NCBI RefSeq assembly: GCF_038049935.1
Contig: NZ_CP145886.1
Coordinates: 2,054,501 to 2,118,500, forward strand
Source of the DNA: Rossellomorea sp. y25
GTDB taxonomy: Bacteria; Bacillota; Bacilli; Bacillales; Bacillaceae_B
Length of the DNA stretch: 64,000 bases
Reading direction: 5' to 3'
This document shows positions 33,930-42,736 of the stretch, in pieces. Both the position numbers and the translations under genes were made by a program. The stretch's first letter is position 1, and every line of letters starts with the position of its first letter. Below the pieces are notes generated by a model. That model was not told where the DNA came from, did not search any database, and saw nothing but the letters and a program-made list of their open reading frames with translations.

Positions 33930-35396
33930 ATGACGATCATAAAAAAAGACGTAGCTGTGTTAAAGAATTACATTGGAGGTGAATGGGTTGATTCTCTTAG
34001 CTCGCAGACCTTACAAGTAGTGAATCCTGCTACAAATGAAGAGATTGCAAGAGTTCCGATTTCTACTAAAGAAGACGTCGCTATGGCTGTGAAGGCTGCT
34101 AAGCAAGCCTCTCAAACGTGGAAGAAGACGCCGGTTCCAAAACGTGCCCGTATTCTATATAAATACCATTCCTTACTTTCTGACAATCATGAGGAGTTGG
34201 CCAAACTGGTTGTACAGGAAAATGGTAAATCATTTAAAGAGGCGTATGGTGAAGTGCAGCGGGGGCTTGAGTGTGTGGAATTCGCTTGTGGTGCACCGAC
34301 TTTAATGATGGGTGAAACGCTTAGTGGTATTGCAGAGGATATAGATTCAGAAATGTTCCGCTATCCACTTGGTGTAGTGGGGGGGATCACGCCTTTTAAC
34401 TTTCCTATGATGGTACCCCTATGGATGTTCCCGCTTGCAATTGCGTGTGGAAATACTTTCGTGTTGAAGCCATCTGAAAGAACCCCGATTTTAGCCAATA
34501 GGCTTGCAGAGTTATTAACAGATGCGGGAATGCCCGATGGTGTACTAAATGTCGTGCATGGTGCACATGATGTCGTAAATGGATTGATCGAGCATAAAGA
34601 TGTCGCAGCCATATCCTTCGTCGGGTCTCAGCCGGTGGCTAAATATGTATACCAACAGGCTGCCTCTCATGGGAAAAGGGTGCAGGCATTATCCGGTGCG
34701 AAGAATCATCATGTTGTCATGCCTGATGCAGATATGAATAAAGCGGCTGAGCATATTATCAGTTCAGCGTTTGGCAGCGCTGGCCAGCGATGTATGGCGT
34801 GCAGTGCCGTAGTGGTTGTAGGGGATAATGAACCGTTTGTTAAAGCTTTAAGTAAAAAAGCAGATGAATTATGTATTGGTAACGGAATGGACGAAGAAGT
34901 GCTTCTCACTCCCGTCATTCGAAAAGAACATCGAGAGAAGACACTGGGGTATATTGACAAAGGCCTGCAGGAAGGCGCTTCCCTCATACGAGATGGGCGT
35001 AAAGAAATGGATGACTTCAAGGAAGGAAACTTCTTGGGTGCAACGATCTTTGACCATGTTTCACCGGATATGACCATTGCAAAAGAAGAAATGTTTGCCC
35101 CTATCCTCAGTTTGCTGAGAGCCAAGGATTTGGATGAAGGACTTGATTATATTCGTCAATCAAGATATGGAAATGGTGCTACGATTTACACAAAAGATGC
35201 AAAGGCTGTCCGACAGTTCAGAGAAGAAGCAGACGCTGGAATGCTGGGTATCAACGTTGGTGTTCCTGCGACAATGGCGTTCTTCCCATTTTCAGGGTGG
35301 AAGGATTCTTTCTATGGGGATATGCATGTAAACGGTAAGGACGGAGTAAATTTCTATACTAGGAAGAAAATGATCACTTCTCGATTTGATTTTTAA
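33930..35396 (+). CDS. mmsA: CoA-acylating (methyl)malonate-semialdehyde dehydrogenase
   Basis: A 488-residue NAD-dependent aldehyde dehydrogenase of the MmsA/IolA type. Signatures: LGVVGGITPFNFPMMVPLWM, KPSERTPILANRL, and the catalytic cysteine C288 in GQRCMACSAV. It oxidises malonate semialdehyde to acetyl-CoA (or the methyl form to propionyl-CoA) with CO2 release. In this cluster it takes the product of beta-alanine (or beta-aminoisobutyrate) transamination. ATG behind ATAAGGAGGAACTG. 21 bp before the aminotransferase gene: one transcript. Confidence 0.92.
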   Translation: MTIIKKDVAVLKNYIGGEWVDSLSSQTLQVVNPATNEEIARVPISTKEDVAMAVKAAKQASQTWKKTPVPKRARILYKYHSLLSDNHEELAKLVVQENGKSFKEAYGEVQRGLECVEFACGAPTLMMGETLSGIAEDIDSEMFRYPLGVVGGITPFNFPMMVPLWMFPLAIACGNTFVLKPSERTPILANRLAELLTDAGMPDGVLNVVHGAHDVVNGLIEHKDVAAISFVGSQPVAKYVYQQAASHGKRVQALSGAKNHHVVMPDADMNKAAEHIISSAFGSAGQRCMACSAVVVVGDNEPFVKALSKKADELCIGNGMDEEVLLTPVIRKEHREKTLGYIDKGLQEGASLIRDGRKEMDDFKEGNFLGATIFDHVSPDMTIAKEEMFAPILSLLRAKDLDEGLDYIRQSRYGNGATIYTKDAKAVRQFREEADAGMLGINVGVPATMAFFPFSGWKDSFYGDMHVNGKDGVNFYTRKKMITSRFDF

Positions 35397-35417
35397 TCTG
35401 AGTTAGGGGGAACTTTC

Positions 35418-36773
35418 ATGGTGAAAGCAGGTCAATCTCAAGATGTATGGTTAAGGAATGATGAAAAGCTCATTTGGCATTCCATGAAACCATACAATCC
35501 TGATGGAACAATGGTCGTTACAGAGTCTGCCGGGTCTTGGATTACAGATAAAGATGGTCAAAAATTTCTGGATGGCATGGCAGGGCTATGGTGTGTAAAC
35601 GTAGGATATGGTCGACAGGAATTAGCAGAGGCAGCTTATCTTCAGCTTAAAAAAATGGCTTACTTTCCACTAACACAAAGTCATCAGCCGGCTATTGAGC
35701 TTGCTGAGAAATTAAATCATTTACTAGGGGATGACTATGTCATTTTCTTTTCCAACAGTGGCTCAGAAGCCAATGAAACCGCCTTTAAGATAGCAAGGCA
35801 GTATCATCAGCAAAAAGGGGAACACGGACGGTATAAAATCTTCTCCAGATATAGAGGGTATCACGGGAATTCCATGGGGGCCCTGGCCGCAACAGGTCAG
35901 GCTCAGCGGAAATATAAGTATGAGCCGTTAGCTCCCGGATTTATCCATATCGCTCCACCCGATAGCTATCGCGATGAAACATCGGGGGGAAGTCCACATG
36001 AACTTCCTGGAGTGAAGGCAATTGATCAAGCAATGACCTGGGAATTAAGTGAAACAGTGGCTGCGTTAATCATGGAACCGATCATCACAGGGGGTGGGAT
36101 ACTCGTTCCACAAGATGAATATATGAAAGCGGCGAAAGAAGTCTGTGAGAAGCATGGTGCACTCATGATTGTCGATGAAGTGATTTGTGGGTTTGGACGT
36201 ACAGGCAAGCCTTTTGGTTTCATGAATTATGATGTGAAGCCGGATATCATTACGATGGCTAAGGGGATTACCAGTGCGTACCTTCCACTGTCTGCAACAG
36301 CCGTGAAGCGAGAGATATATGAAGCGTTTAAAGGATCTGAGGAATATGATTACTTCCGTCATATTAATACATTTGGCGGAAATCCGGCAGCATGTGCTCT
36401 TGCCTTGAAAAACATTGAAATCATGGAGAGTGAGAAGCTTTTTGAACGCTCCGCTGATCTCGGTGAAAAGGCTTTGAACACGTTGAAAAATCATTTGCAA
36501 GATCATCAATATGTTGGAGATGTCAGAGGGAAAGGTCTGCTAATTGGAATTGAAATGGTAAGTAATAAGGATACAAAAGAACCTTTAGATATTTCTATGG
36601 TCAATGGAGTGATTGGGTACTGTAAGCAAAAAGGGGTAATCATTGGGAAAAATGGTGCAACGGTTGCCGGATACAATAATGTGCTAACATTATCACCTCC
36701 ATTAAACATTGAGGAGGAAGATTTGGATCTGTTAGTATCAACCGTTATGAATGGAATCCGACAACTTCAATAA
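35418..36773 (+). CDS. Class III aminotransferase (beta-alanine/omega-amino acid:pyruvate type)
   Basis: A 451-residue PLP enzyme. The cofactor lysine is K282 (ITMAKGITSAYLPLSA), preceded by the Asp of VDEVICGFGRTG. GLWCVNVGYGRQELAEAA and FFSNSGSEANETAFKIARQY are class III signatures typical of omega-amino-acid:pyruvate transaminases. Context makes beta-alanine or 3-aminoisobutyrate the substrate and malonate (or methylmalonate) semialdehyde the product. ATG behind TTAGGGGG. Last gene of the cluster, with terminator. 4-Aminobutyrate transamination is the main alternative. Confidence 0.9.
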   Translation: MVKAGQSQDVWLRNDEKLIWHSMKPYNPDGTMVVTESAGSWITDKDGQKFLDGMAGLWCVNVGYGRQELAEAAYLQLKKMAYFPLTQSHQPAIELAEKLNHLLGDDYVIFFSNSGSEANETAFKIARQYHQQKGEHGRYKIFSRYRGYHGNSMGALAATGQAQRKYKYEPLAPGFIHIAPPDSYRDETSGGSPHELPGVKAIDQAMTWELSETVAALIMEPIITGGGILVPQDEYMKAAKEVCEKHGALMIVDEVICGFGRTGKPFGFMNYDVKPDIITMAKGITSAYLPLSATAVKREIYEAFKGSEEYDYFRHINTFGGNPAACALALKNIEIMESEKLFERSADLGEKALNTLKNHLQDHQYVGDVRGKGLLIGIEMVSNKDTKEPLDISMVNGVIGYCKQKGVIIGKNGATVAGYNNVLTLSPPLNIEEEDLDLLVSTVMNGIRQLQ

Positions 36774-36785
36774 TTTATAATTCCA

Positions 36786-36820
36786 GGGAAACATCTGCTT
36801 TGCAGATGTTTTCCTTTTTT
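36786..36820 (+). terminator. Terminator after the aminotransferase gene
   Basis: Stem GGAAACATCTGC/GCAGATGTTTTCC with one extra T, then a T-run. Confidence 0.85.
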
Positions 36821-36880
36821 CTCTTAAATTGAATTTTATGGTAAAATGAACGAGTAAGAATCAAAGGGGAGAGATACATA

Positions 36881-37249
36881 ATGAGCATCATTTTCAAAGG
36901 TATTGACCATATTCAGTTTGCTGCACCAAAAGGCAGCGAAGGGGAAGCTAGAAAGTTCTTTGGTGAAATTCTTGGTCTGAAAGAAATACCGAAACCTGAA
37001 AACCTTCAAGGGAGAGGCGGTTGTTGGTTCCAATATGGACCACAAGAAATTCATGTAGGGGTACAAAATGATTTTGTGCCAGCAACAAAAGCACATCCAG
37101 GATTACTTGTTACAGATTTAGATGCACTTAGGCGTACCCTGATGGAGAAAGGTATCAGGATAAAAGAAGATACTCCGATTAACGGCAGAGATCGCTTTTT
37201 CGTCTCTGATCCATTTGGTAATCGAATTGAATTTCTAGAATACAATTAA
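36881..37249 (+). CDS. VOC (glyoxalase/bleomycin-resistance) superfamily protein
   Basis: A 122-residue single-domain vicinal-oxygen-chelate protein with two beta-alpha-beta-beta-beta modules: GIDHIQFAAPKGSEGEARKF at the start and DRFFVSDPFGNRIEFLEYN at the end. The metal positions look like H8-region His, His in PQEIHVGVQ, and the C-terminal Glu (IEFLE). Substrate unknown; this shape covers glyoxalases, dioxygenases and thiol transferases. ATG behind AAAGGGGAGAG. Single gene. Confidence 0.85.
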   Translation: MSIIFKGIDHIQFAAPKGSEGEARKFFGEILGLKEIPKPENLQGRGGCWFQYGPQEIHVGVQNDFVPATKAHPGLLVTDLDALRRTLMEKGIRIKEDTPINGRDRFFVSDPFGNRIEFLEYN

Positions 37250-37257
37250 TAAGGAAA

Positions 37258-37285
37258 GCACCTCATGAATAAGGAGGTGCATTTT
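37258..37285. terminator. Terminator between convergent VOC and VanW genes
   Basis: Stem GCACCTC/GAGGTGC followed by ATTTTC on the plus strand. Confidence 0.65.
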
Positions 37286-37298
37286 CATTCTAAGAACA

Positions 37299-38225
37299 CT
37301 ATTCTTGAATAGATTTATCCACATCTTTCTCGGAAGATAATTCTTGTGAAGCGCTAGGCACCTTCCTTTTTTCTACATTGATAAGATCGGAAGAATAAAT
37401 CGAAGTGATAACTTGCCCACCAATTACTTTTGCACGGATGAGCAGTGGCTGGTTATAAGCGTTTCTAAAAGTGAAGTCGGGTCCATACCAGCTAACTGTA
37501 GCATCTCTTCCCAGAGGCACGTAAGGAACCCTCTTTGAATGATGATACCGTTCTAATATTTTTACACCTGCCTGGTCAACCGCATTAAATAAAGTGGATG
37601 ATACCTGACAAATACCACCCCCAATATCTTCTGAGAGTTCCCCTTTTACAATCACGGGGGCTTTTTTATATCCCTTTTCTTTCGTTCTTTTTCCTACCAC
37701 ACCGTTAAAGGAGAATACTTCTCCAGGGAACACAACCGTATTATTGATCTTCTCTGTCGCTAGAACGATATTTTGAGTCCGTTCCTCATTATGCTTATTG
37801 AAATATGTGACGTATCTTCCAATAAGCTGTGTTCGGATGTGAGAAAGGATCTCACTGTCGACTTTGGGATGTATTGTCATAAGGGGTGCTTCCGTATTGA
37901 TTGACCCTCTAGAAAAGAAGAAGGAATAAACCAGATCACGAAATCGCCGTTCATTAAGTTTGTAACCGGCTCTTTCTGAAATAATTTGATTTTTTTCATT
38001 GATATAAGCATTCTGAGGAGGGGTATAGACCTGATTTTGCACTTCTGAAACAAATTCCTCATATTGCTTTTCGTCCATTATTGGTTCATCCACCAATGGT
38101 ATAATCAATGAATTTCGTTCTATCGAAATTGGCGCATGATTTTGAAATTGAATATGTAATTGATCTTGACCATTCATCACAGGAAACAGTAAAAGACCAA
38201 TTGAACTAAGTTTAATCCAGAGCAT
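37299..38225 (-). CDS. VanW-family protein
   Basis: A 308-residue protein. An N-terminal hydrophobic stretch (LWIKLSSIGLLLFPVM) can act as a signal/anchor. Residues about 140-275 are the VanW domain (NTVVFPGEVFSFNGVVGKRT; DIGGGICQVSSTLFNAVDQAG; YVPLGRDATVSWYGPDFTFR). The first part resembles the peptidoglycan-binding-like region often placed before VanW. The name comes from vancomycin-resistance operons, but most Bacillus members are not resistance genes; the function is unsettled and probably at the cell wall. ATG behind GGAAGG. Divergent from the secreted-protein gene, 130 bp away. Confidence 0.85.
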   Translation of the reverse strand: MLWIKLSSIGLLLFPVMNGQDQLHIQFQNHAPISIERNSLIIPLVDEPIMDEKQYEEFVSEVQNQVYTPPQNAYINEKNQIISERAGYKLNERRFRDLVYSFFFSRGSINTEAPLMTIHPKVDSEILSHIRTQLIGRYVTYFNKHNEERTQNIVLATEKINNTVVFPGEVFSFNGVVGKRTKEKGYKKAPVIVKGELSEDIGGGICQVSSTLFNAVDQAGVKILERYHHSKRVPYVPLGRDATVSWYGPDFTFRNAYNQPLLIRAKVIGGQVITSIYSSDLINVEKRKVPSASQELSSEKDVDKSIQE

Positions 38226-38355
38226 ATGAACCCTTCCTTTCGTATGTAGTATCGGTGGAAAAGGCTTCTTTCATGTTAAATCCTAATTGCCAAAAATTGA
38301 TGGTTATGTATTTGCAGTTGTGATTAGAAACTAAGGAAAAAAAAGAGGTCTTTAC

Positions 38356-39174
38356 ATGCTTTATTTATTCAGGTTCATGATGGTTGTGTCTTTACTTTTT
38401 GCCTGCAGTGCTAAACCTGCGGGGGCAATGCCTAGTTTTACTGTAGAAATACTTCCGTGGGATCAAGTGAAAGAAATCATTCCTAAACAATCGTATTTTA
38501 CGATCATTGATGTAGAAACCGGCCTTTCTTTCGAGGTACAAAGAAGAGCAGGAAGCAAACATGCGGATGTACAACCAATTACAAAAAAAGACACGAAAAT
38601 CATGAAATCCATCTATGGAGGAAAATGGAGTTGGGACCGTCGTGCAATTCTCGTTTTAGTACATGATCAACTAATATCTGCCTCAATGAACGGAATGCCG
38701 CACGGAGCAGGCGCTCTCCAAAACAATTTTCCGGGACATTTCTGCGTGCATTTTTATGGCAGTACAACCCATAAGACACCAACACCTGATTTGGCCCATA
38801 AGATCATGATTTTAAAAGCGGGTGGAAAACTGGATGGGTTTCTATACAAATTAGACCCCTATGAGTTGATCAGCGTTATGGAGATTGCTTTCAATCAGCA
38901 TGATCAAAAGTTACTTTCACAAGTGATGTTTGGAAGTAATGGGTCTGTGAAGGAGGCCCTTAAGAAAGTGAAACATATTGATATTACTCAAAGATCGATA
39001 CTTCCTGTAGAGGATTTACCTGCACTGGTGGGGATGAAGATTCAGGTTAGAGTGAAATGGGTACGTTCCGATCAATCTCAGGACGAAAATGACGTTCAAT
39101 TCATCATTCGGAAAGATGCGATTGAAGATCAATGGAAAATAGACGGTCATGCATTTCTTGAGGAAATGGAATAA
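38356..39174 (+). CDS. Secreted protein of unknown function with HG / GHFCVHF motifs
   Basis: A 272-residue exported protein I cannot assign to a named enzyme. The N-terminal signal (about 1-25) ends either at a lipobox-like LFAC or after SAKPAGA. The central part, residues about 45-160, has the spaced motifs FTIIDVETGLSF, GGKWSWDRRAILVLV, MPHGAG and NFPGHFCVHFYGSTTH: a histidine-rich, single-cysteine core that superficially recalls the HG...GCxR layout of L,D-transpeptidases. The C-terminal 100 residues form a separate domain (FNQHDQKLLSQVMFG ... VRVKWVRSDQSQDEND). Start codon ATG behind AAAGAGGTCTTTAC. Divergent from the VanW gene. Confidence 0.72.
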   Translation: MLYLFRFMMVVSLLFACSAKPAGAMPSFTVEILPWDQVKEIIPKQSYFTIIDVETGLSFEVQRRAGSKHADVQPITKKDTKIMKSIYGGKWSWDRRAILVLVHDQLISASMNGMPHGAGALQNNFPGHFCVHFYGSTTHKTPTPDLAHKIMILKAGGKLDGFLYKLDPYELISVMEIAFNQHDQKLLSQVMFGSNGSVKEALKKVKHIDITQRSILPVEDLPALVGMKIQVRVKWVRSDQSQDENDVQFIIRKDAIEDQWKIDGHAFLEEME

Positions 39175-39291
39175 GGGTCAATTCGAATACATTATTTCCC
39201 TCCAGTGGATGAATTCTTATTCTTTGTGAGCGTTTTTAATATGCAAAATAGGGAAAAGGGTATATAAATGAATCGTGGAGGGAACACACCG

Positions 39292-39912
39292 ATGTTTGAT
39301 TTTGTAATAAATTTAATTAAGGAGCTTGGGATGTGGGGATTATTCGCTGGAAATGCAATTGAAGCGTCATCCTTACCATTTCCAGGAGCTCTCGTGACGC
39401 TGACATATGGTTACCTTTTAGATCCATCATGGACGAAGCTGATCATATTAGCATTCACAAGCAGCTTGGTTTATACGTTATTTAGTTATATCCCTTATGG
39501 AATAGGATATAAATTAAAAGATAAAATCAAAGAAAAAACCAGCTCAAAGAAAATGGCTAAAGGTCAGAAATGGTTTCGGAAATGTGGCTTGTGGAGTATT
39601 GCCATCACGAGACCACTTGGCATTGGTAACTATATCTCTTATGTTGCAGGTATTAGTAAAGTGAACAAATGGAAGTTTGGCGGACTGACGTTTATCGGAA
39701 TCTTTCCCATCACCCTCACGATGTTAATAGTCGGGAAGAATGGAAATCTCAAACATGTACAATCTTTGATGAGTAACATACAAACCTACCTTCTCATTGG
39801 AGGGGCTATACTGTTGATTGGTTTCTTTTCTTATAAATATTTTTTCAAGTTTAAGGAAAAAAACTCCAGCTGTTTGGACGATGAGTCAAGCATAGCAAAA
39901 CAAGCCAAATAA
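39292..39912 (+). CDS. DedA/VTT-family membrane protein
   Basis: A 206-residue polytopic protein of the DedA (VTT, SNARE-associated) superfamily. ASSLPFPGALVTLTYGYL is the family N-terminal signature, and KWFRKCGLWSIAITRPLGIG carries the conserved Arg-Pro-hydrophobic motif of the second signature; a basic tail ends the protein. DedA proteins flip lipids such as undecaprenyl phosphate or phosphatidylethanolamine. Start taken as ATG 39292 behind GGAGGG; ATG 39268 behind AAAAGGG is possible and adds 8 residues. Terminator follows. Confidence 0.82.
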   Translation: MFDFVINLIKELGMWGLFAGNAIEASSLPFPGALVTLTYGYLLDPSWTKLIILAFTSSLVYTLFSYIPYGIGYKLKDKIKEKTSSKKMAKGQKWFRKCGLWSIAITRPLGIGNYISYVAGISKVNKWKFGGLTFIGIFPITLTMLIVGKNGNLKHVQSLMSNIQTYLLIGGAILLIGFFSYKYFFKFKEKNSSCLDDESSIAKQAK

Positions 39913-39920
39913 GTAAGAAA

Positions 39921-39958
39921 TAGATCCGCTTCTCATTCTAGAAGCGGATCTATTTTTT
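39921..39958 (+). terminator. Terminator after the DedA-like gene
   Basis: Perfect 13-bp stem TAGATCCGCTTCT/AGAAGCGGATCTA followed by six T residues. Confidence 0.92.
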
Positions 39959-40043
39959 GAGTGAGTAAAGGAGGTACACACTAATCTTGAAGTTACCAGA
40001 TCTGGTTTCCTCAATCTACTACATGCTCCAAACCTTTTACGTG

Positions 40044-40052
40044 TGATATAAT
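40044..40052 (+). promoter_or_regulatory. Extended -10 promoter of mutS
   Basis: TGATATAAT is a perfect extended -10 (TGnTATAAT). The -35 is poor. It overlaps the ATG at 40051, so that upstream in-frame codon cannot be on the mRNA. Confidence 0.65.
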
Positions 40053-40101
40053 GAATAGTCGAGAGATTAGTAGATTTACTTGGAAAGGTTTGAATGAAAC
40101 C

Positions 40102-42723
40102 ATGACACAATATACTCCAATGATAAAACAATACTTACAAGTAAAGGCAGAATACCAAGATGCCTTTTTATTTTTTCGTTTAGGAGATTTTTATGAAATG
40201 TTTTTTGATGATGCCATTGCTGCATCTCAAGAACTTGAAATAACGTTAACAAGTCGTGATGGGGGAGGAAAGGAACGTATTCCCATGTGTGGTGTTCCTT
40301 ATCACTCTGCTCCTAACTACATAGAGCAGCTCATCGATAAAGGCTTTAAAGTAGCAATTTGTGAACAAACCGAAGACCCGAAACAAGCTAAGGGAGTTGT
40401 ACGGAGAGAAGTTGTTCAGCTCATTACACCCGGTACGGTAATGGATGGGAAAGGCTTAAATGATAAAGAGAACAATTATATTGCTTCTGTGTCCGATTTT
40501 AATGACCAAACATACGGATTGTCTTATAGTGACTTAACAACAGGGGAATCAAAAGTGACATTAGTGACAGATGGCCTTCAAGCATTGTTGAATGAATTAT
40601 CTACGATTGGTGCGAAGGAAGTTGTCATTCACCCGGATCTTAGTGAAGCGGTACAAGGCAAGATCAAAGAACGAAACGATGTTACCTTATCCTATGAGAA
40701 AGAAGCTGAAGCAAGAGAAGATTTCGCTCATCTCGTTGCCCCTTTAAAACAAGATAAACTAATAGAAGCTTCATCCATCCTTTTTCACTACCTCTTCCGT
40801 ACACAGAAGAGAAGCCTTGATCATTTACAAGTAGTTGAGACATATCAGCTGCATCAATTTATGAAAATGGATTACTACTCAAAACGAAATCTGGAATTGA
40901 CAGAAACGATCCGATCAAAAGGAAAGAAAGGTTCGCTTCTTTGGCTATTAGATGAAACGATGACGGCTATGGGAGCCCGATTACTAAAGCAGTGGATTGA
41001 TCGACCACTTATTCATAAACAGGACATCGAAAAGCGTCAAACGGTTGTTGAAGTGCTATTGGAGCGATTCTTCGAGAGGCAGGACCTTAGAGAACGTTTA
41101 AAGGAAGTGTATGATCTTGAGAGACTGGCAGGAAGGGTTGCGTTCGGTAATGTGAATGCACGGGATCTGATTCAGCTGAAAAAATCGCTTCAGCAAGTAC
41201 CCCTTTTAAAACATCTGGTGGAATCACTCGAAAATGAAGCAACCGATGACATCGTAAGCAAGCTTGATCCGTGTGAAGAATTAACAGACCTCCTCGAACA
41301 AGCGCTTGTAGAAAATCCTCCACTATCCATTAAAGAGGGAAGCTTAATTCGAGATGGGTATCATGAGGAGCTTGATCAATTCCGCGATGCAAGTAAAAAC
41401 GGGAAGTCCTGGATTGCTCAACTCGAACGGGACGAGAGGGAACGAACGGGAATTAGGTCCCTTAAAGTAGGATTTAACCGAGTCTTTGGCTATTATATAG
41501 AAGTAACGAGAGCAAACCTTCAACACCTGGAAGAAGACCGCTATGAAAGAAAACAAACATTAACAAATGCGGAGCGATTCATCACCCCTGAGTTAAAGGA
41601 GAAAGAAGCGCTTATCCTTCAGGCTGATGAAAAAAGCGTTGATTTGGAATATGAACTGTTCATTGGAATTCGTGAAAGAGTGAAAGAATTCATTCCCCGC
41701 CTTCAGAAGCTTGCGAAGCTCGTAAGTGAATTGGACGTTCTTCAATGTTTTGCAACGGTCAGTGAAAAGCGTCATTACACCCGCCCTGTTTTTAATGACG
41801 AAAGAAGAATCCTGCTGAGGGATGGACGTCATCCAGTTGTGGAAAAGGTTATGGGTGCTCAGGAATATGTTCCGAATGACTGCTATATGGATCAAGAAAG
41901 AGAAGTCTTTCTTATTACAGGACCGAATATGTCGGGGAAAAGTACCTATATGAGACAGGTAGCTTTAACCAGTATTCTTGCTCAAATTGGCTGTTATGTT
42001 CCTGCGAGTGAGGCAAACCTGCCAATCTTCGATCAAGTATTCACACGCATCGGGGCAGCCGATGATCTGATTTCAGGTCAAAGTACGTTTATGGTTGAGA
42101 TGTTAGAGGCGAGAAATGCGATCATCCACGCGACTCAGCAAAGTTTGATATTATTTGATGAAATTGGTCGCGGTACCTCCACTTATGATGGAATGGCACT
42201 TGCCCAGGCGATTATTGAATACATTCATGATCATATAGGAGCGAAAACCTTATTCTCTACTCACTATCATGAATTGACCGTTCTTGAAGAAGAACTACAA
42301 AAAGTGAAAAATGTGCATGTAAGTGCCATGGAACAGAACGGAAAGCTCGTTTTCCTTCATAAAATCAAGGAGGGGGCAGCCGACAAAAGTTACGGAATTC
42401 ATGTTGCCGAGCTTGCTGAGCTGCCTAAGGTCCTGATAGAGAGAGCGAACGAAATCCTTCTTGAACTCGAGCGAAAGGAAGTGCCATCTTTTTCTAAAGA
42501 AGTGGCTGTAGCTAGGGAAACAGCTATTGATAAACAAAAACCAAATGAAGAAGAACTTGCCCAGCTTTCCTTCTTTACCGCAGAGAAACAGGAGAAAAAA
42601 GAAAATTTTACTTCTAAAGAGAAGAAATGCTTAGATGAGCTTAAAAAGCTGGATATTCTGGAGATGACTCCATTAGATGCAATGAACACCCTTTACGGAA
42701 TCCAGAAAAAATTAAAAAACTAA
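40102..42723 (+). CDS. mutS: DNA mismatch repair protein MutS
   Basis: An 873-residue mismatch sensor. The mismatch-reading motif GDFYE is at residues 28-32, and the C-terminal ABC-type ATPase has Walker [10 protein letters not shown] from 607, Walker [16 protein letters not shown] and the dimer HTH region; the C-terminal tail is present. The start is ATG 40102 ([13 protein letters not shown]...), matching other Bacillus MutS and lying downstream of the promoter; the frame open to 40051 is excluded because its ATG falls inside the -10. The ribosome binding site is weak. mutL follows after 13 bp. cotE, the usual upstream neighbour, is 21 kb away. Confidence 0.97.
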   Translation: MTQYTPMIKQYLQVKAEYQDAFLFFRLGDFYEMFFDDAIAASQELEITLTSRDGGGKERIPMCGVPYHSAPNYIEQLIDKGFKVAICEQTEDPKQAKGVVRREVVQLITPGTVMDGKGLNDKENNYIASVSDFNDQTYGLSYSDLTTGESKVTLVTDGLQALLNELSTIGAKEVVIHPDLSEAVQGKIKERNDVTLSYEKEAEAREDFAHLVAPLKQDKLIEASSILFHYLFRTQKRSLDHLQVVETYQLHQFMKMDYYSKRNLELTETIRSKGKKGSLLWLLDETMTAMGARLLKQWIDRPLIHKQDIEKRQTVVEVLLERFFERQDLRERLKEVYDLERLAGRVAFGNVNARDLIQLKKSLQQVPLLKHLVESLENEATDDIVSKLDPCEELTDLLEQALVENPPLSIKEGSLIRDGYHEELDQFRDASKNGKSWIAQLERDERERTGIRSLKVGFNRVFGYYIEVTRANLQHLEEDRYERKQTLTNAERFITPELKEKEALILQADEKSVDLEYELFIGIRERVKEFIPRLQKLAKLVSELDVLQCFATVSEKRHYTRPVFNDERRILLRDGRHPVVEKVMGAQEYVPNDCYMDQEREVFLITGPNMSGKSTYMRQVALTSILAQIGCYVPASEANLPIFDQVFTRIGAADDLISGQSTFMVEMLEARNAIIHATQQSLILFDEIGRGTSTYDGMALAQAIIEYIHDHIGAKTLFSTHYHELTVLEEELQKVKNVHVSAMEQNGKLVFLHKIKEGAADKSYGIHVAELAELPKVLIERANEILLELERKEVPSFSKEVAVARETAIDKQKPNEEELAQLSFFTAEKQEKKENFTSKEKKCLDELKKLDILEMTPLDAMNTLYGIQKKLKN

Positions 42724-42736
42724 AGGAGGTGAAACT

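Noticed and set aside
34709..35125. Minus-strand frame (138 codons) inside mmsA
   Set aside because: Shadow of a conserved enzyme gene; no start signals.
40051..40101. 17-residue N-terminal extension of MutS
   Set aside because: The ATG at 40051 is part of the TATAAT -10 element, so it is not transcribed.
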